Part shown: in pieces, positions 9,828-17,247 of the stretch | Layout of the letters: every line of letters begins with the position of its first letter | Position numbering within the stretch: position 1 is the first letter of the stretch | From: MED-G105 sp050331095 | Lineage (GTDB): Bacteria; Pseudomonadota; Alphaproteobacteria; Caulobacterales; Parvularculaceae | NCBI GenBank assembly: GCA_050331095.1 | Contig: JBHJHE010000027.1 | Span: 1-58,833 of the forward strand | Direction: 5' to 3' | Length of the DNA stretch: 58,833 bases | The notes under the pieces: model-generated | Seen by the model: the letters and a program-made list of their open reading frames with translations, nothing else | What the model was told of the DNA's origin: nothing | Databases searched by the model: none | Made by a program: the position numbers and the translations under genes

Positions 9828-11288
9828 ATGGCGAAAGTGGGGAAGGCGTTCGATCCGAACCGGTTCGCGCGCCGCGCCGCGGCCGGCCTCGCATCCATCG
9901 CCGTCATCGTCTTTGAACTGAACGTCGGGGCCGTCGTCGCCGCCGATCACCGTTTCGACGTTGCGCTCGCCCTGTTTGCGGGCGGCGCGCTGGCGCTCGC
10001 CGGCGGTCTTGCGGCGATCTTCTGGCGCGTCATCGAGCCGGCCCGTCGGCGCATCGTCGACCTTGAGGACGCGCTCGCCGTCGCGCAGGCCGCCGCAGGC
10101 GAGGCGGACGCCAACGCCGCGCGCGCGAACCGCGCTCGCGACCTCGCCGAGGCCGGCGCCGCGGCGACCCGGCTTTCCGCAGACGCCGCCGCCAAATCGC
10201 AGGACGAGCTTGTCGACCTCGTCGCCAATCGCGTCCGCGCGCCCCTGAACGCCGTCGTCAGTCATCTGAGCGTCATCGCCAAGGACGATCTGCGCGACGA
10301 CGCCCGCGTCCATGCGAGCGACGCCCACGCCGCAGCCCACGCCGCGCTCGCCAACGCTCGCGACGCGCAGGAGCGTGCGGCGCTGGAGGCGGGCCGCGTC
10401 GCTTTTTCTCTTCGTCCGACCAACGTTCGCGAAGTCGTCGCGGCGGCCGCCGACGCAGCGCGCCCGCTGGCGGCGCATTGCGGCGCCGAGATTTCCGCCA
10501 CCGTCAGCGCGGATGCGCCCGCGTGGGCCGCGCTCGATCCGGACTGTCTCCAGCGCGCGCTTGCGCGCCTCGTGGAGCGCGGCGCGCGGATCTGCGCGGG
10601 CGGCAGGCTCGAACTCATCTGCGCGGTGGGCCAGTCCGGCGAGGCGTCGCGCCTGACGTTCGCCGTCGTCGCGCGCGGCGCATCCGTTTCGCGCAAGAGC
10701 GTCGACATGGACGACGGCGCGCTCGCCCATGACGTCGCGACGCGGCTTGTAGATCTGATGGGCGGGGCGTCTATCGACGTCGATGGCGAGGCGGGCAGCG
10801 CCGGCTTTGCGCTGCCGCTCTCGCCTTGTGATGCGCCAGCTGACGAACCGATCACGAACGAAGCGCAGGAAAAAGCCCTCACGCCTGCCGGCCCCCAGCG
10901 CCGTCGTGCGCTCATTTCAGCGCGCGACGACGCGGACCGCCACGTTTTGAGGGCGATCTTGTCGGCCTTGAACTGCGACATCGTCATGGTGCGAAGCGCT
11001 GGCGACGCCGCCCGCGCGGCCGGCCTGCGCGCTTATGACGTCGTTTTGTTGTCGATCGACGGCCAGATTGACGAGACTCTGGACGCCGCCCGCGAAATCC
11101 GCGACGGGGCCAGCGGCGACGCGCCTATCATCGCCCTGGGCGCCGACGCTCGTGCGGGCGGGCGCGACGCGTGCATGGCGGCCGGCGTCGCGGAGTATCT
11201 CGTCAGGCCGATCGAGTTTGACGCCGTGGCCGCGGCGGTCTCGCGCGCGTTCGCGGCCTCGCCGAGCGCCGTCAGTCGCGCCGGCTGA
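9828..11288 (+). CDS. Degenerate hybrid histidine-kinase/receiver-like membrane protein
   Basis: This 486-residue protein has two N-terminal membrane segments (about residues 22-40 and 50-68), an Ala-rich coiled coil, a DHp-like helix, a weak ATPase-like region and a C-terminal receiver-like domain (about 360-480). The H-box reads LVANRVRAPLNAVVSH, with Asn where hybrid kinases have the phospho-accepting His (consensus SHEIRTPLN). The receiver reads DVVLLSIDGQID, with Ser at the usual Asp. N/G boxes of the kinase are not recognisable. It is therefore probably not a working phosphorelay protein but a scaffold or pseudo-kinase. The 3' end overlaps the convergent ammonia-lyase gene by 17 bp. Confidence 0.7.
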   Translation: MAKVGKAFDPNRFARRAAAGLASIAVIVFELNVGAVVAADHRFDVALALFAGGALALAGGLAAIFWRVIEPARRRIVDLEDALAVAQAAAGEADANAARANRARDLAEAGAAATRLSADAAAKSQDELVDLVANRVRAPLNAVVSHLSVIAKDDLRDDARVHASDAHAAAHAALANARDAQERAALEAGRVAFSLRPTNVREVVAAAADAARPLAAHCGAEISATVSADAPAWAALDPDCLQRALARLVERGARICAGGRLELICAVGQSGEASRLTFAVVARGASVSRKSVDMDDGALAHDVATRLVDLMGGASIDVDGEAGSAGFALPLSPCDAPADEPITNEAQEKALTPAGPQRRRALISARDDADRHVLRAILSALNCDIVMVRSAGDAARAAGLRAYDVVLLSIDGQIDETLDAAREIRDGASGDAPIIALGADARAGGRDACMAAGVAEYLVRPIEFDAVAAAVSRAFAASPSAVSRAG

Positions 11289-12828
11289 GCGCGGGGTCGA
11301 ACAGACGTCGTTTCGCGCCTTCGATCGCGACGCCGAACGGCGCGTCCGCCGATAGCGCAGGCCCCGCTTCGTTGGCGTACGTTGCGACGAAGTTCCCGCT
11401 CGCCGGCGACAGATCCGTCGAGACGCCGGCGATCTCGGCGGCGCGCGCCGCCGCAAGGGCGGTCACCGCCGCGACGCCTTGAGCGCCGTCGATCGCTTCG
11501 GCCGCCATCAGCGCCGCATCGCAGCCCATGCTGACGATATCCTGGTTGTCCTTGTTGCTCGGGATCGAGTGGACGCTCATCGGAAAGGCGAGGCTTTGGG
11601 CGTGGGCCGTCGTCGACGTGGCGACGAATTGCGCTCCCTGGAACCCGAAATCGACGCCCGGCCGGCCTCCATTGAGGAAGGCGGGCAGCATCTTGTTGAC
11701 GTCGTCGTGGAGGAGGAAGTTCAACTGCCGCTCCATCAGCATGCAGCATTTGACGACGGCGATCTTCAGTCCGTCCATCGCCATGGCGACGCGCTCGCCA
11801 TGGAAGTTGCCGCCGTGCCTGATCGCCCCCGTTTCGGGGAAGAAGGCGGGGTTGTCGCTGACGGAGTTCAACTCGTCGACGAGCGCGCGCTCGGCCGCGT
11901 CGACCGCATCGCGCATGGCCCCGAGAAGCTGTGGCGCGCAGCGGATCGAGTAATGCTCCTGCAATGGGCGGCCGGCGTCGTCCGCGCGGTCAAGCGCGGC
12001 TCCGCCGTCGAGTATCGCGCGCAGGCGGGCCGCGGCGGCCTGTTGGCCGCTGTGCGCCTTGACGGACGAAAGCTCCTCCGAAAACGGCTCGCTTCCTGCG
12101 GCGACGATCTGGGCGCACAATGCGGCGATATGCTCGGCGACGTCGAGGAGCCGGTGGGCGTCCGCGACGTTGCAAAGGCCGACGCCCGTCATCGCCGAGA
12201 CGCCGTTGACGATGGCGAGGCCGTCTCGGAACTGGAGATCGAGCGGGCGTTCGTCCGCCGCGCCGAGGGCGTCGCGCGCTGACCGCCTGCTTTCCTCGCC
12301 GTCGCGGCCGACGATCGCCTCCCCAACGCCGATCATCAGAAGGCCGAGATGTGCGAGCTGCACGAGGTCGCCGCTCGCCCCGACGCCGCCATGGCGCGGG
12401 ATTACGGGCGCAACGTCGGCGTTCAGCAGGGCGCAGAGCGATCGCGGCAGGCGCGCGCGCACGGCGGAGCGGTTGAGGCTCATGCTCCGCGCGCGCGCCA
12501 GCATGACGCCGCGGGCGAACCGCCGCGACAGCGCGGGGCCGACGCCGCTCGCGTGACTCATGAGGAGATTGCGCTGTTGCCGGCCGAGGTCGGCGCGCGA
12601 GACGCGCGCCGTGACGAGCGGACCAAGCCCGGTATTGACGCCGTAGACGTCGTCGTCGAACGCGCGCGTGGAAAACGTCTCGAACGCCGCGTCGAGGCGA
12701 TCGGCCGTTGACGGATCGAGTTCCGCGGCGGCGCCGCTGTCGACGACGGATCGAAACGCCTCGAGGTCGAGGGCCTCAGCGTCGGAAAGAACGAGCGGGC
12801 GCGGCGTCACGGGAAGCGGCGTCTCCAA
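11272..12828 (-). CDS. tal: Aromatic amino acid ammonia-lyase, probably tyrosine ammonia-lyase for the PYP chromophore
   Basis: This 518-residue protein is a full-length MIO-type lyase. The self-forming prosthetic group is Ala151-Ser152-Gly153 in GGVGASGDLVQLAH, with the conserved Tyr62 (VYGVNTG) and the SDNPAFF segment. Two specificity sites disagree: residues 91-92 are Ser-His (NLLMSHASGVG, as in histidine ammonia-lyase), but the later loop is SNKDNQDIVSMG, the NQD form I associate with Phe/Tyr lyases instead of NQEDH. The window has no other hut genes but has PYP and its coumarate ligase, which need p-coumarate, so TAL is favoured. It lies downstream of gvpA and a coiled-coil gene on the same strand, 72 bp after the latter. 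Confidence 0.75.
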   Translation of the reverse strand: METPLPVTPRPLVLSDAEALDLEAFRSVVDSGAAAELDPSTADRLDAAFETFSTRAFDDDVYGVNTGLGPLVTARVSRADLGRQQRNLLMSHASGVGPALSRRFARGVMLARARSMSLNRSAVRARLPRSLCALLNADVAPVIPRHGGVGASGDLVQLAHLGLLMIGVGEAIVGRDGEESRRSARDALGAADERPLDLQFRDGLAIVNGVSAMTGVGLCNVADAHRLLDVAEHIAALCAQIVAAGSEPFSEELSSVKAHSGQQAAAARLRAILDGGAALDRADDAGRPLQEHYSIRCAPQLLGAMRDAVDAAERALVDELNSVSDNPAFFPETGAIRHGGNFHGERVAMAMDGLKIAVVKCCMLMERQLNFLLHDDVNKMLPAFLNGGRPGVDFGFQGAQFVATSTTAHAQSLAFPMSVHSIPSNKDNQDIVSMGCDAALMAAEAIDGAQGVAAVTALAAARAAEIAGVSTDLSPASGNFVATYANEAGPALSADAPFGVAIEGAKRRLFDPALSRRD

Positions 12829-12900
12829 GGAACGAAACCGGTGCGAGCTTCTCGAAACTCCGCTGATTTGCAGGGTCGGTAAATCGCAAGGCCGGGGCGA

Positions 12901-14109
12901 TCAGGCGCCTGTCTCCCGGCGCTTGGCGGCGAGGTCGATCCAGGTCTCGACGGCGGCGCGCGCGCCCATGGGGCCCATGCGCTGGCGCAGCGTCGCCGCG
13001 TCGGCGGCCGCGAGATCGTCGAGCGTGCGCACGCCCGCCTGGGCGAGGTGCCAGACCATGCCGTCTTCGATAAAAGGCAGGCGCGAGAGATCGTTTGCGT
13101 CCGACGCGTCGGCGGGGCTGAGCGTCGGCGGCGCATCGTCGAAGGACGCGCCGGCGTCGGCGAGGTCGCGGGGCAGCTTCTCCTGCGTTTCCACAAGCGC
13201 CGCGTTGGCCTTTTCAAGCGCGTCGCGTTCTGCGGCCGCACGGTCGCGGCGCGCGATGGCGGCGTCGGCGTCAGCGGCGATTTCCTTTAGCGCGTCGCGC
13301 GCGCGCGCGGTCTCGTCGACAAGCGCGCGCAACTGCGCTGCGGCGTCGGCAATCTGGCGCGCGAGCTTCTCGCGTTCGGCTTTGGCGTTCGCCGCGCCCT
13401 CGCGCGCGCTTCGCGCTTCGGCGTCAGCCGCGGCGGCGTCGGCGCGGGCCGCGTCGGCGTCCGCGCTCAGCTTCGCCGTCTCTTGCCGGCGCGTCGTCGC
13501 GTTCGTCTCGGCGTCTTCTGCGGCCCGGCGCGCGGCCTCCGTGCGGCCGTCAAGCTCCGTCAACGTCGCGCGCATTTCGGCGCAGTTGGCGTTCAGACGA
13601 TCGAGATCGCCCTGGCGCTCCGCGACGTCGTCGGCGAGCGCGCTCAGTTCGGAGGCTCGGGCGCGCTTCCGCTCTTCAAGGTCGGATAACTCCGAGCGCG
13701 CGGCGACGAGCCGTCGCGCAAGGCCGTCGGCGGCCTGTTCGAGGGCGGAGCGATCAATCGGGTCGGCCGCGTCGACGGCCGCGTCAGCGGCGTCCTCCGC
13801 GCGCGCTTCGGCCGCGGCGTCGAGCGCTTCGCGACCGGCGGCTTCGGCCCGGCGCATAAGTTCGAGAATTTCGGGCGAAGCGCGGAAGGATCCGTCGGCC
13901 TCGGCTGTGCGCGCGACAGGCGCGCGTGCGGCAGGCGCGCCCGCAGTCGGCGTTTCGATCGATTGCGGCGCGTCGTCGCTTTCTGACGCCTTTCGCCGAG
14001 CGGCGCGCTTCGCAGCGCGTTCGGCGCGCAGCGCCCGCAGTCGATCCTGAGCGGACGAACGCACTTCGCTCGCTCGCGTCCGATACGTTTTTTGAGCCTC
14101 AGCAGCCAT
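12901..14109 (-). CDS. Long coiled-coil protein with C-terminal helix-hairpin-helix-like domain, between gvpA and the ammonia-lyase
   Basis: This 402-residue protein is mostly Ala/Glu/Arg-rich helix: a basic N-terminus (residues 1-45), a short linker, and a long coiled coil from about residue 120 to 310. The last 60 residues differ: LSRLPFIEDGMVWHLAQAG followed by VRTLDDLAAADAATL resembles the helix-hairpin-helix fold of DUF4332-type and related proteins. It lies between gvpA and the ammonia-lyase on the same strand, so it is presumably expressed with them. I recognise no named family. Possible roles are vesicle-cluster scaffolding or DNA association; both are inference. Confidence 0.7.
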   Translation of the reverse strand: MAAEAQKTYRTRASEVRSSAQDRLRALRAERAAKRAARRKASESDDAPQSIETPTAGAPAARAPVARTAEADGSFRASPEILELMRRAEAAGREALDAAAEARAEDAADAAVDAADPIDRSALEQAADGLARRLVAARSELSDLEERKRARASELSALADDVAERQGDLDRLNANCAEMRATLTELDGRTEAARRAAEDAETNATTRRQETAKLSADADAARADAAAADAEARSAREGAANAKAEREKLARQIADAAAQLRALVDETARARDALKEIAADADAAIARRDRAAAERDALEKANAALVETQEKLPRDLADAGASFDDAPPTLSPADASDANDLSRLPFIEDGMVWHLAQAGVRTLDDLAAADAATLRQRMGPMGARAAVETWIDLAAKRRETGA

Positions 14110-14160
14110 CGCTTCGTTCCGTCAGGCGCTGCTGGAAAGGCCGGCGGCGCGGGGAAGTCG

Positions 14161-14201
14161 CGCGTCGCGCGGAACCCCGCAACCAGGGTCCGCGCGACGC
14201 G
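14161..14201 (-). terminator. Perfect 13-bp stem-loop just downstream of gvpA
   Basis: CGCGTCGCGCGGA (14161-14173) pairs perfectly with TCCGCGCGACGCG (14189-14201) around a 15-nt loop. On the transcribed (minus) strand it begins 21 nt after the gvpA stop and is not followed by a T-run. It is therefore better seen as an mRNA 3'-end stabiliser or partial terminator than as a classical intrinsic terminator. Such hairpins often let a structural gene be expressed above its downstream partners. Confidence 0.7.
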
Positions 14202-14221
14202 AAAGAAGATCCGGCGGCCTG

Positions 14222-14434
14222 TTAGGCCGACTGAGGTTCAACGGTGAGGCCGATCGCCTCGGCGTATTTCAGCCAGGTCTCGACCGACGCGACGACCGCG
14301 CGCACTTCGATCGCGACAAGTTCGATGCCGACGAGCGCGACGCGCACGAACGCGTCGAGCACGAGGCCCTTGTCGAGAACGCGGTCGATGACTTCGGCGA
14401 GGCTCGACGAGGCAACGCTTTTTTCAATAGCCAT
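14222..14434 (-). CDS. gvpA: Gas vesicle structural protein GvpA
   Basis: This 70-residue protein is the main gas vesicle shell protein, which polymerises into the ribbed protein wall. It matches canonical GvpA from end to end: SSLAEVIDRVLDKGLVLDAF, RVALVGIELVAIEVRAVVAS, then ETWLKYAEAIGL. It is encoded divergently from the remaining gvp operon, starts behind a strong AGGAAGGAA ribosome site, and is followed by a stem-loop. This layout suits high, separate expression. Downstream on the same strand lie a coiled-coil gene and the ammonia-lyase. Other GvpA-family copies in the window (16299 and 22261) are longer or more divergent minor components. Confidence 0.97.
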   Translation of the reverse strand: MAIEKSVASSSLAEVIDRVLDKGLVLDAFVRVALVGIELVAIEVRAVVASVETWLKYAEAIGLTVEPQSA

Positions 14435-14685
14435 GGTGGTTCCTTCCTGCTTCCTGGTTCCGTCGGGAGGCGGCTCCGACGTCGGCGTCCGCGGCCCCGC
14501 ATGCGCGAGAACGTGATGCTCCCCACGCCAAACGTCGTTAAAGCCTTTCGCTTAACGGACGGCGAAGTTATCGAAAAAGACTATTCAAATTTTCGCAGCA
14601 ATCCGTTCATCGTCATGAATCAAAGGTAAACGGATCAAACGGGCCCAAGTTCGTTCAGGAATTATTCGCCCCCTCCGATCACCGT
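14435..14685. promoter_or_regulatory. Divergent gvpA / gvpN control region
   Basis: This 251-bp region separates gvpA (minus) from the gvp operon (plus). Its part from about 14530 to 14690 is AT-rich. It holds the gvpA ribosome site at its left edge and an inverted repeat CGTTAA (14536-14541) / TTAACG (14552-14557). I could not assign a clear -35/-10 or -24/-12 pair by eye on either strand, so both promoters must lie here but are unplaced. Confidence 0.6.
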
Positions 14686-15729
14686 TTGTTAAACATAAGT
14701 TCCGATTTTCGTCGATGCGCAGCTAAGGCCGACGACGACGTGATCCAAGACGCCGACAACGACGCGGGGCAAGCCATCCATTCCGTAAGCGGAACGACGG
14801 TCGAGGGCGCCGCGTCGATCGCCAGCAATGTGATGACGCTGGCGAGCGACGGCGCGCTCTACCTCGACGAAGCGCTCGGCTCCATCGTTGATCGCGCGGC
14901 GTGCTACCTGCGCGCCGGTCTGCCCGTCCATTTGCGCGGCCCCGCCGGCGTCGGTAAGACGACGCTGGCGATGGAGGCCGCGGCGCGGCTCGGGCGCCCC
15001 AGCGTGCTCTTGAGCGGCGACAGCAGCCTGTCGTCGCGCGACCTTCTCGGTCAGGAGAGCGGCGTGCGCACGCGCCAAGTCGTCGACCGGTTCATTCATA
15101 ATGTTCATAAGACGGAGCTTGAGACCGTCGGCGTCTGGGTCGACAAGCACCTCGCGACCGCGGTCATCGAGGGCTTTACGCTCGTCTACGACGAATTCAC
15201 GCGCTCGCCCGCGGCGGCGAACAATGCGCTCCTCACTGCTCTCGAGGAACGCCGGCTCGTCGTACCCGGTCGCGACAAGGACGCGACGCTTATTCACGCG
15301 CACCCGGAGTTTCGGGTTATCTTCACGTCGAACCCGGACGACTACGCCGGCGTCGAGCGCCCTCAGGACGCGCTCGTCGACCGCATGATAACGCTTGAAA
15401 TCGCCGAGCACGACGTCAGCACCGAGATCGGCATCGTGCGCGCCAAGACCGGCGTATCGGCGTCCGCCGCCCGGCGCATCGTCGACGCCGCTCGCGCCTT
15501 CCGCCGCGAACGCGACGGCTCCAAGGCGTCTATCCGCAGCGCGATCATGATCGCACGCGTCGTCGCCGCTAACGGCCTGAAGCCGGATGCGGCCGACTCG
15601 GCGTTCGTCCAACTCTGCATCGACGGGATGTATTCGCGCTGGGCCGGCCGCGACGCGGGCCGCGACCGCGCAGCGTTCGTCTCGCGCCTCGCCACGGCGC
15701 TGCGCGGCGAGGCCAACGCGGCCGCATAA
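14686..15729 (+). CDS. gvpN: Gas vesicle protein GvpN (MoxR-type AAA+ ATPase)
   Basis: GvpN is an AAA+ ATPase needed for vesicles to grow to full width. The core starts at about residue 60 with DEALGSIVDRAACYLRAG. Walker A is GPAGVGKTT near residue 86, Walker B LVYDEFTRS, and sensor FTSNPDDYAGVERPQDALVDR follows the family pattern. The start is uncertain: the frame opens with TTG at 14686 without a ribosome site, GTG at 14740 has AAGG upstream, and ATG at 14833 would still retain the core. It leads a long plus-strand gvp operon with small gaps. Confidence 0.93.
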   Translation: MLNISSDFRRCAAKADDDVIQDADNDAGQAIHSVSGTTVEGAASIASNVMTLASDGALYLDEALGSIVDRAACYLRAGLPVHLRGPAGVGKTTLAMEAAARLGRPSVLLSGDSSLSSRDLLGQESGVRTRQVVDRFIHNVHKTELETVGVWVDKHLATAVIEGFTLVYDEFTRSPAAANNALLTALEERRLVVPGRDKDATLIHAHPEFRVIFTSNPDDYAGVERPQDALVDRMITLEIAEHDVSTEIGIVRAKTGVSASAARRIVDAARAFRRERDGSKASIRSAIMIARVVAANGLKPDAADSAFVQLCIDGMYSRWAGRDAGRDRAAFVSRLATALRGEANAAA

Positions 15730-15741
15730 GGAAGAAGACGC

Positions 15742-16002
15742 ATGACCCGCCTCGCCGCCAAACGATCCGTTCGCGTCTCGGTCGCGCCGCCGCGCGTCGG
15801 CCGCACGCGCGCCCAGCGGGCGACGGAAATGACGCGCCTCGAATTCGAGCGCGAGCGGGTGAGCCGCGAAATCGCCGTCCTGGAGCGCCGGCTCCTCGGC
15901 CTGAAGCGCGACCGCAGCGGGCTCGACGATCGGCTTGCGAAGCTTCAGGCGAGCCTTCTCCTGCCGCGCCGCGAACCCGCGCTGCGCGCCGACGGCGAAT
16001 AG
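15742..16002 (+). CDS. Small basic coiled-coil protein of the gas vesicle operon
   Basis: This 86-residue protein begins 12 bp after gvpN, behind AAGGAAGA. Residues 1-28 are basic and unstructured; residues 28-70 form a helix with heptad leucines (MTRLEFERERVSREIAVLER). I do not recognise a named Gvp family, although small coiled-coil proteins are common in gvp operons. Its position suggests a minor or accessory assembly role. The gene is followed at 24 bp by gvpO. Confidence 0.7.
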   Translation: MTRLAAKRSVRVSVAPPRVGRTRAQRATEMTRLEFERERVSREIAVLERRLLGLKRDRSGLDDRLAKLQASLLLPRREPALRADGE

Positions 16003-16026
16003 CGTAAACGGAAGGAAGCGACGGCC

Positions 16027-16293
16027 ATGAAGACCTTTCAAGCCACCCGCAAGGCTCGCGACGACGTTGCGCAGCTCACCGGCAAGGACGCCGAGAACGT
16101 CGTCTCGTGCGAGCGCGTGGGCGACGAATGGCTTGTGATCCTCGAAGTCGTCGAGACGAAAGCGCGGATCAGCGACAATGACGTTCTCGCCGTTTACGAA
16201 CTGATCCTGGACGACGCCACGGGCGACGTCGCGCGTTATCGGCGGGTGCGCCGATACGCGCGGTGCGCGGCCGCGGAGACGTCGGCGGCGTAG
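16027..16293 (+). CDS. gvpO: Gas vesicle protein GvpO
   Basis: This 88-residue protein matches GvpO: a helical N-terminus, then a beta-rich half with GDEWLVILEVVETKARISDN, DVLAVYELILD and the ending YRRVRRYAR, characteristic of this accessory family. GvpO is required for vesicle formation in several systems, and its exact role is not settled. It starts behind GGAAGCGAC, and six bases separate its stop from the start of gvpJ. Confidence 0.92.
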   Translation: MKTFQATRKARDDVAQLTGKDAENVVSCERVGDEWLVILEVVETKARISDNDVLAVYELILDDATGDVARYRRVRRYARCAAAETSAA

Positions 16294-16298
16294 CGGCG

Positions 16299-16667
16299 AT
16301 GTCATCCGTCATCCGACATCCGACGCGCGGCGAAGGCCTCGGCGACATTCTCGAACGCGTGCTCGACAAGGGCGTCGTCGTCGCCGGCGACGTGTCGGTG
16401 TCGCTCGTTGGCATAGAGCTCTTGACAATCCGGATACGGTTGATCGTGGCGTCCGTCGATAAGGCCGTTGAGATGGGGATCAACTGGTGGGAGACGGACC
16501 CGACGCTCAATGGCGACGCGCAACCGCGAGCCGTCGAAGGGCAAGCCGTCGCGCCGGCGATCGCCGCGCCGTCGGATGGGCGCATCGCCGAGTTGGAGAC
16601 CGAGAACCGCGAACTGCGTGGGCGGCTCGCTTTGATCGAGCGCCGCCTGATGGCGGTCGAAGGATGA
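16299..16667 (+). CDS. gvpJ: GvpJ-like minor gas vesicle structural protein
   Basis: This 122-residue protein has a GvpA-type core (residues about 12-60: GLGDILERVLDKGVVVAGDV, VSLVGIELLTIRIRLIVASV) with a C-terminal extension ending in a short coiled coil (AELETENRELRGRLALIERR). GvpA-family proteins with such tails are minor shell or tip components (GvpJ/GvpM group). The ATG at 16299, six bases after the gvpO stop, is chosen because it opens directly into the conserved region. An ATG in the same frame at 16263 lies inside gvpO. Confidence 0.88.
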   Translation: MSSVIRHPTRGEGLGDILERVLDKGVVVAGDVSVSLVGIELLTIRIRLIVASVDKAVEMGINWWETDPTLNGDAQPRAVEGQAVAPAIAAPSDGRIAELETENRELRGRLALIERRLMAVEG

Positions 16668-16677
16668 GGAGGACGAG

Positions 16678-17247
16678 ATGGTCCGTAGACGCGAACAGAA
16701 CCAGCTGACCGGCGTCGAAGCGCTGCGCGAGATCAACAAGCGCCTTGGCGGGCTTTTCAACCGGGTGCGCGCGAGCGTCGACGAAGCGGAGGCGGCCGCC
16801 GGCGATTTGCGCGACGGCGTTGAGGAGACGATTTCGTTCGTCGACGAACGCACCGGCGTCTCCGGCGTCGCCGGCTTTCGCATGCGGGTGGGGGACCTCG
16901 ACAGGGACGGCGACGCCGACCGGCGCGGACGCGCGAGCAAGCCAGGCGCCAAGCCGGCGGCGCGCGCCGAAGCCGAGGCGAAGACGGGCCCGGAGCTCGA
17001 CGTCGAAGTCCACGACGACGGCGAGGCCATCCTGGCGGTTGCGCGGCTTGACGGCGATGGCGAGGCGAAAGCCTCCGTACGCGTCGCGCCGACGCGCCTC
17101 TCGATCTTGCTCGACGACGGGCGCGCGGCGGAGGTCGACCTGTCGGCGGCGGTCCGAACGGAAGGCTACGCCGTCGCCGTGCGCAACGGCATTCTTGAGG
17201 TCCGCCTCGAAAAGGACGCGCCCGACGCCGAGGCGGCCCATGGCTGA
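16678..17247 (+). CDS. gvpH: GvpH-like gas vesicle accessory protein with Hsp20-like C-terminal domain
   Basis: This 189-residue protein has an N-terminal helical part (REINKRLGGLFNRVRASVDE), an acidic/basic linker around residues 75-105, and a C-terminal beta-rich domain (GPELDVEVHDDGEAILAVAR to VRNGILEVRLEKD) of the Hsp20/alpha-crystallin kind, as in GvpH. Such proteins are thought to act as chaperones for aggregation-prone GvpA. It starts 10 bp after gvpJ behind GAGGAGGAC and its stop lies inside the start of the following gvpF-type gene (8-bp overlap). Confidence 0.83.
   Translation: MVRRREQNQLTGVEALREINKRLGGLFNRVRASVDEAEAAAGDLRDGVEETISFVDERTGVSGVAGFRMRVGDLDRDGDADRRGRASKPGAKPAARAEAEAKTGPELDVEVHDDGEAILAVARLDGDGEAKASVRVAPTRLSILLDDGRAAEVDLSAAVRTEGYAVAVRNGILEVRLEKDAPDAEAAHG

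Noticed and set aside
12668..14050. A 460-codon Ser/Ala-rich plus-strand frame
   Set aside because: Antisense to the coiled-coil gene at 12901-14109; composition is that of complemented Ala/Glu codons and there is no ribosome site.
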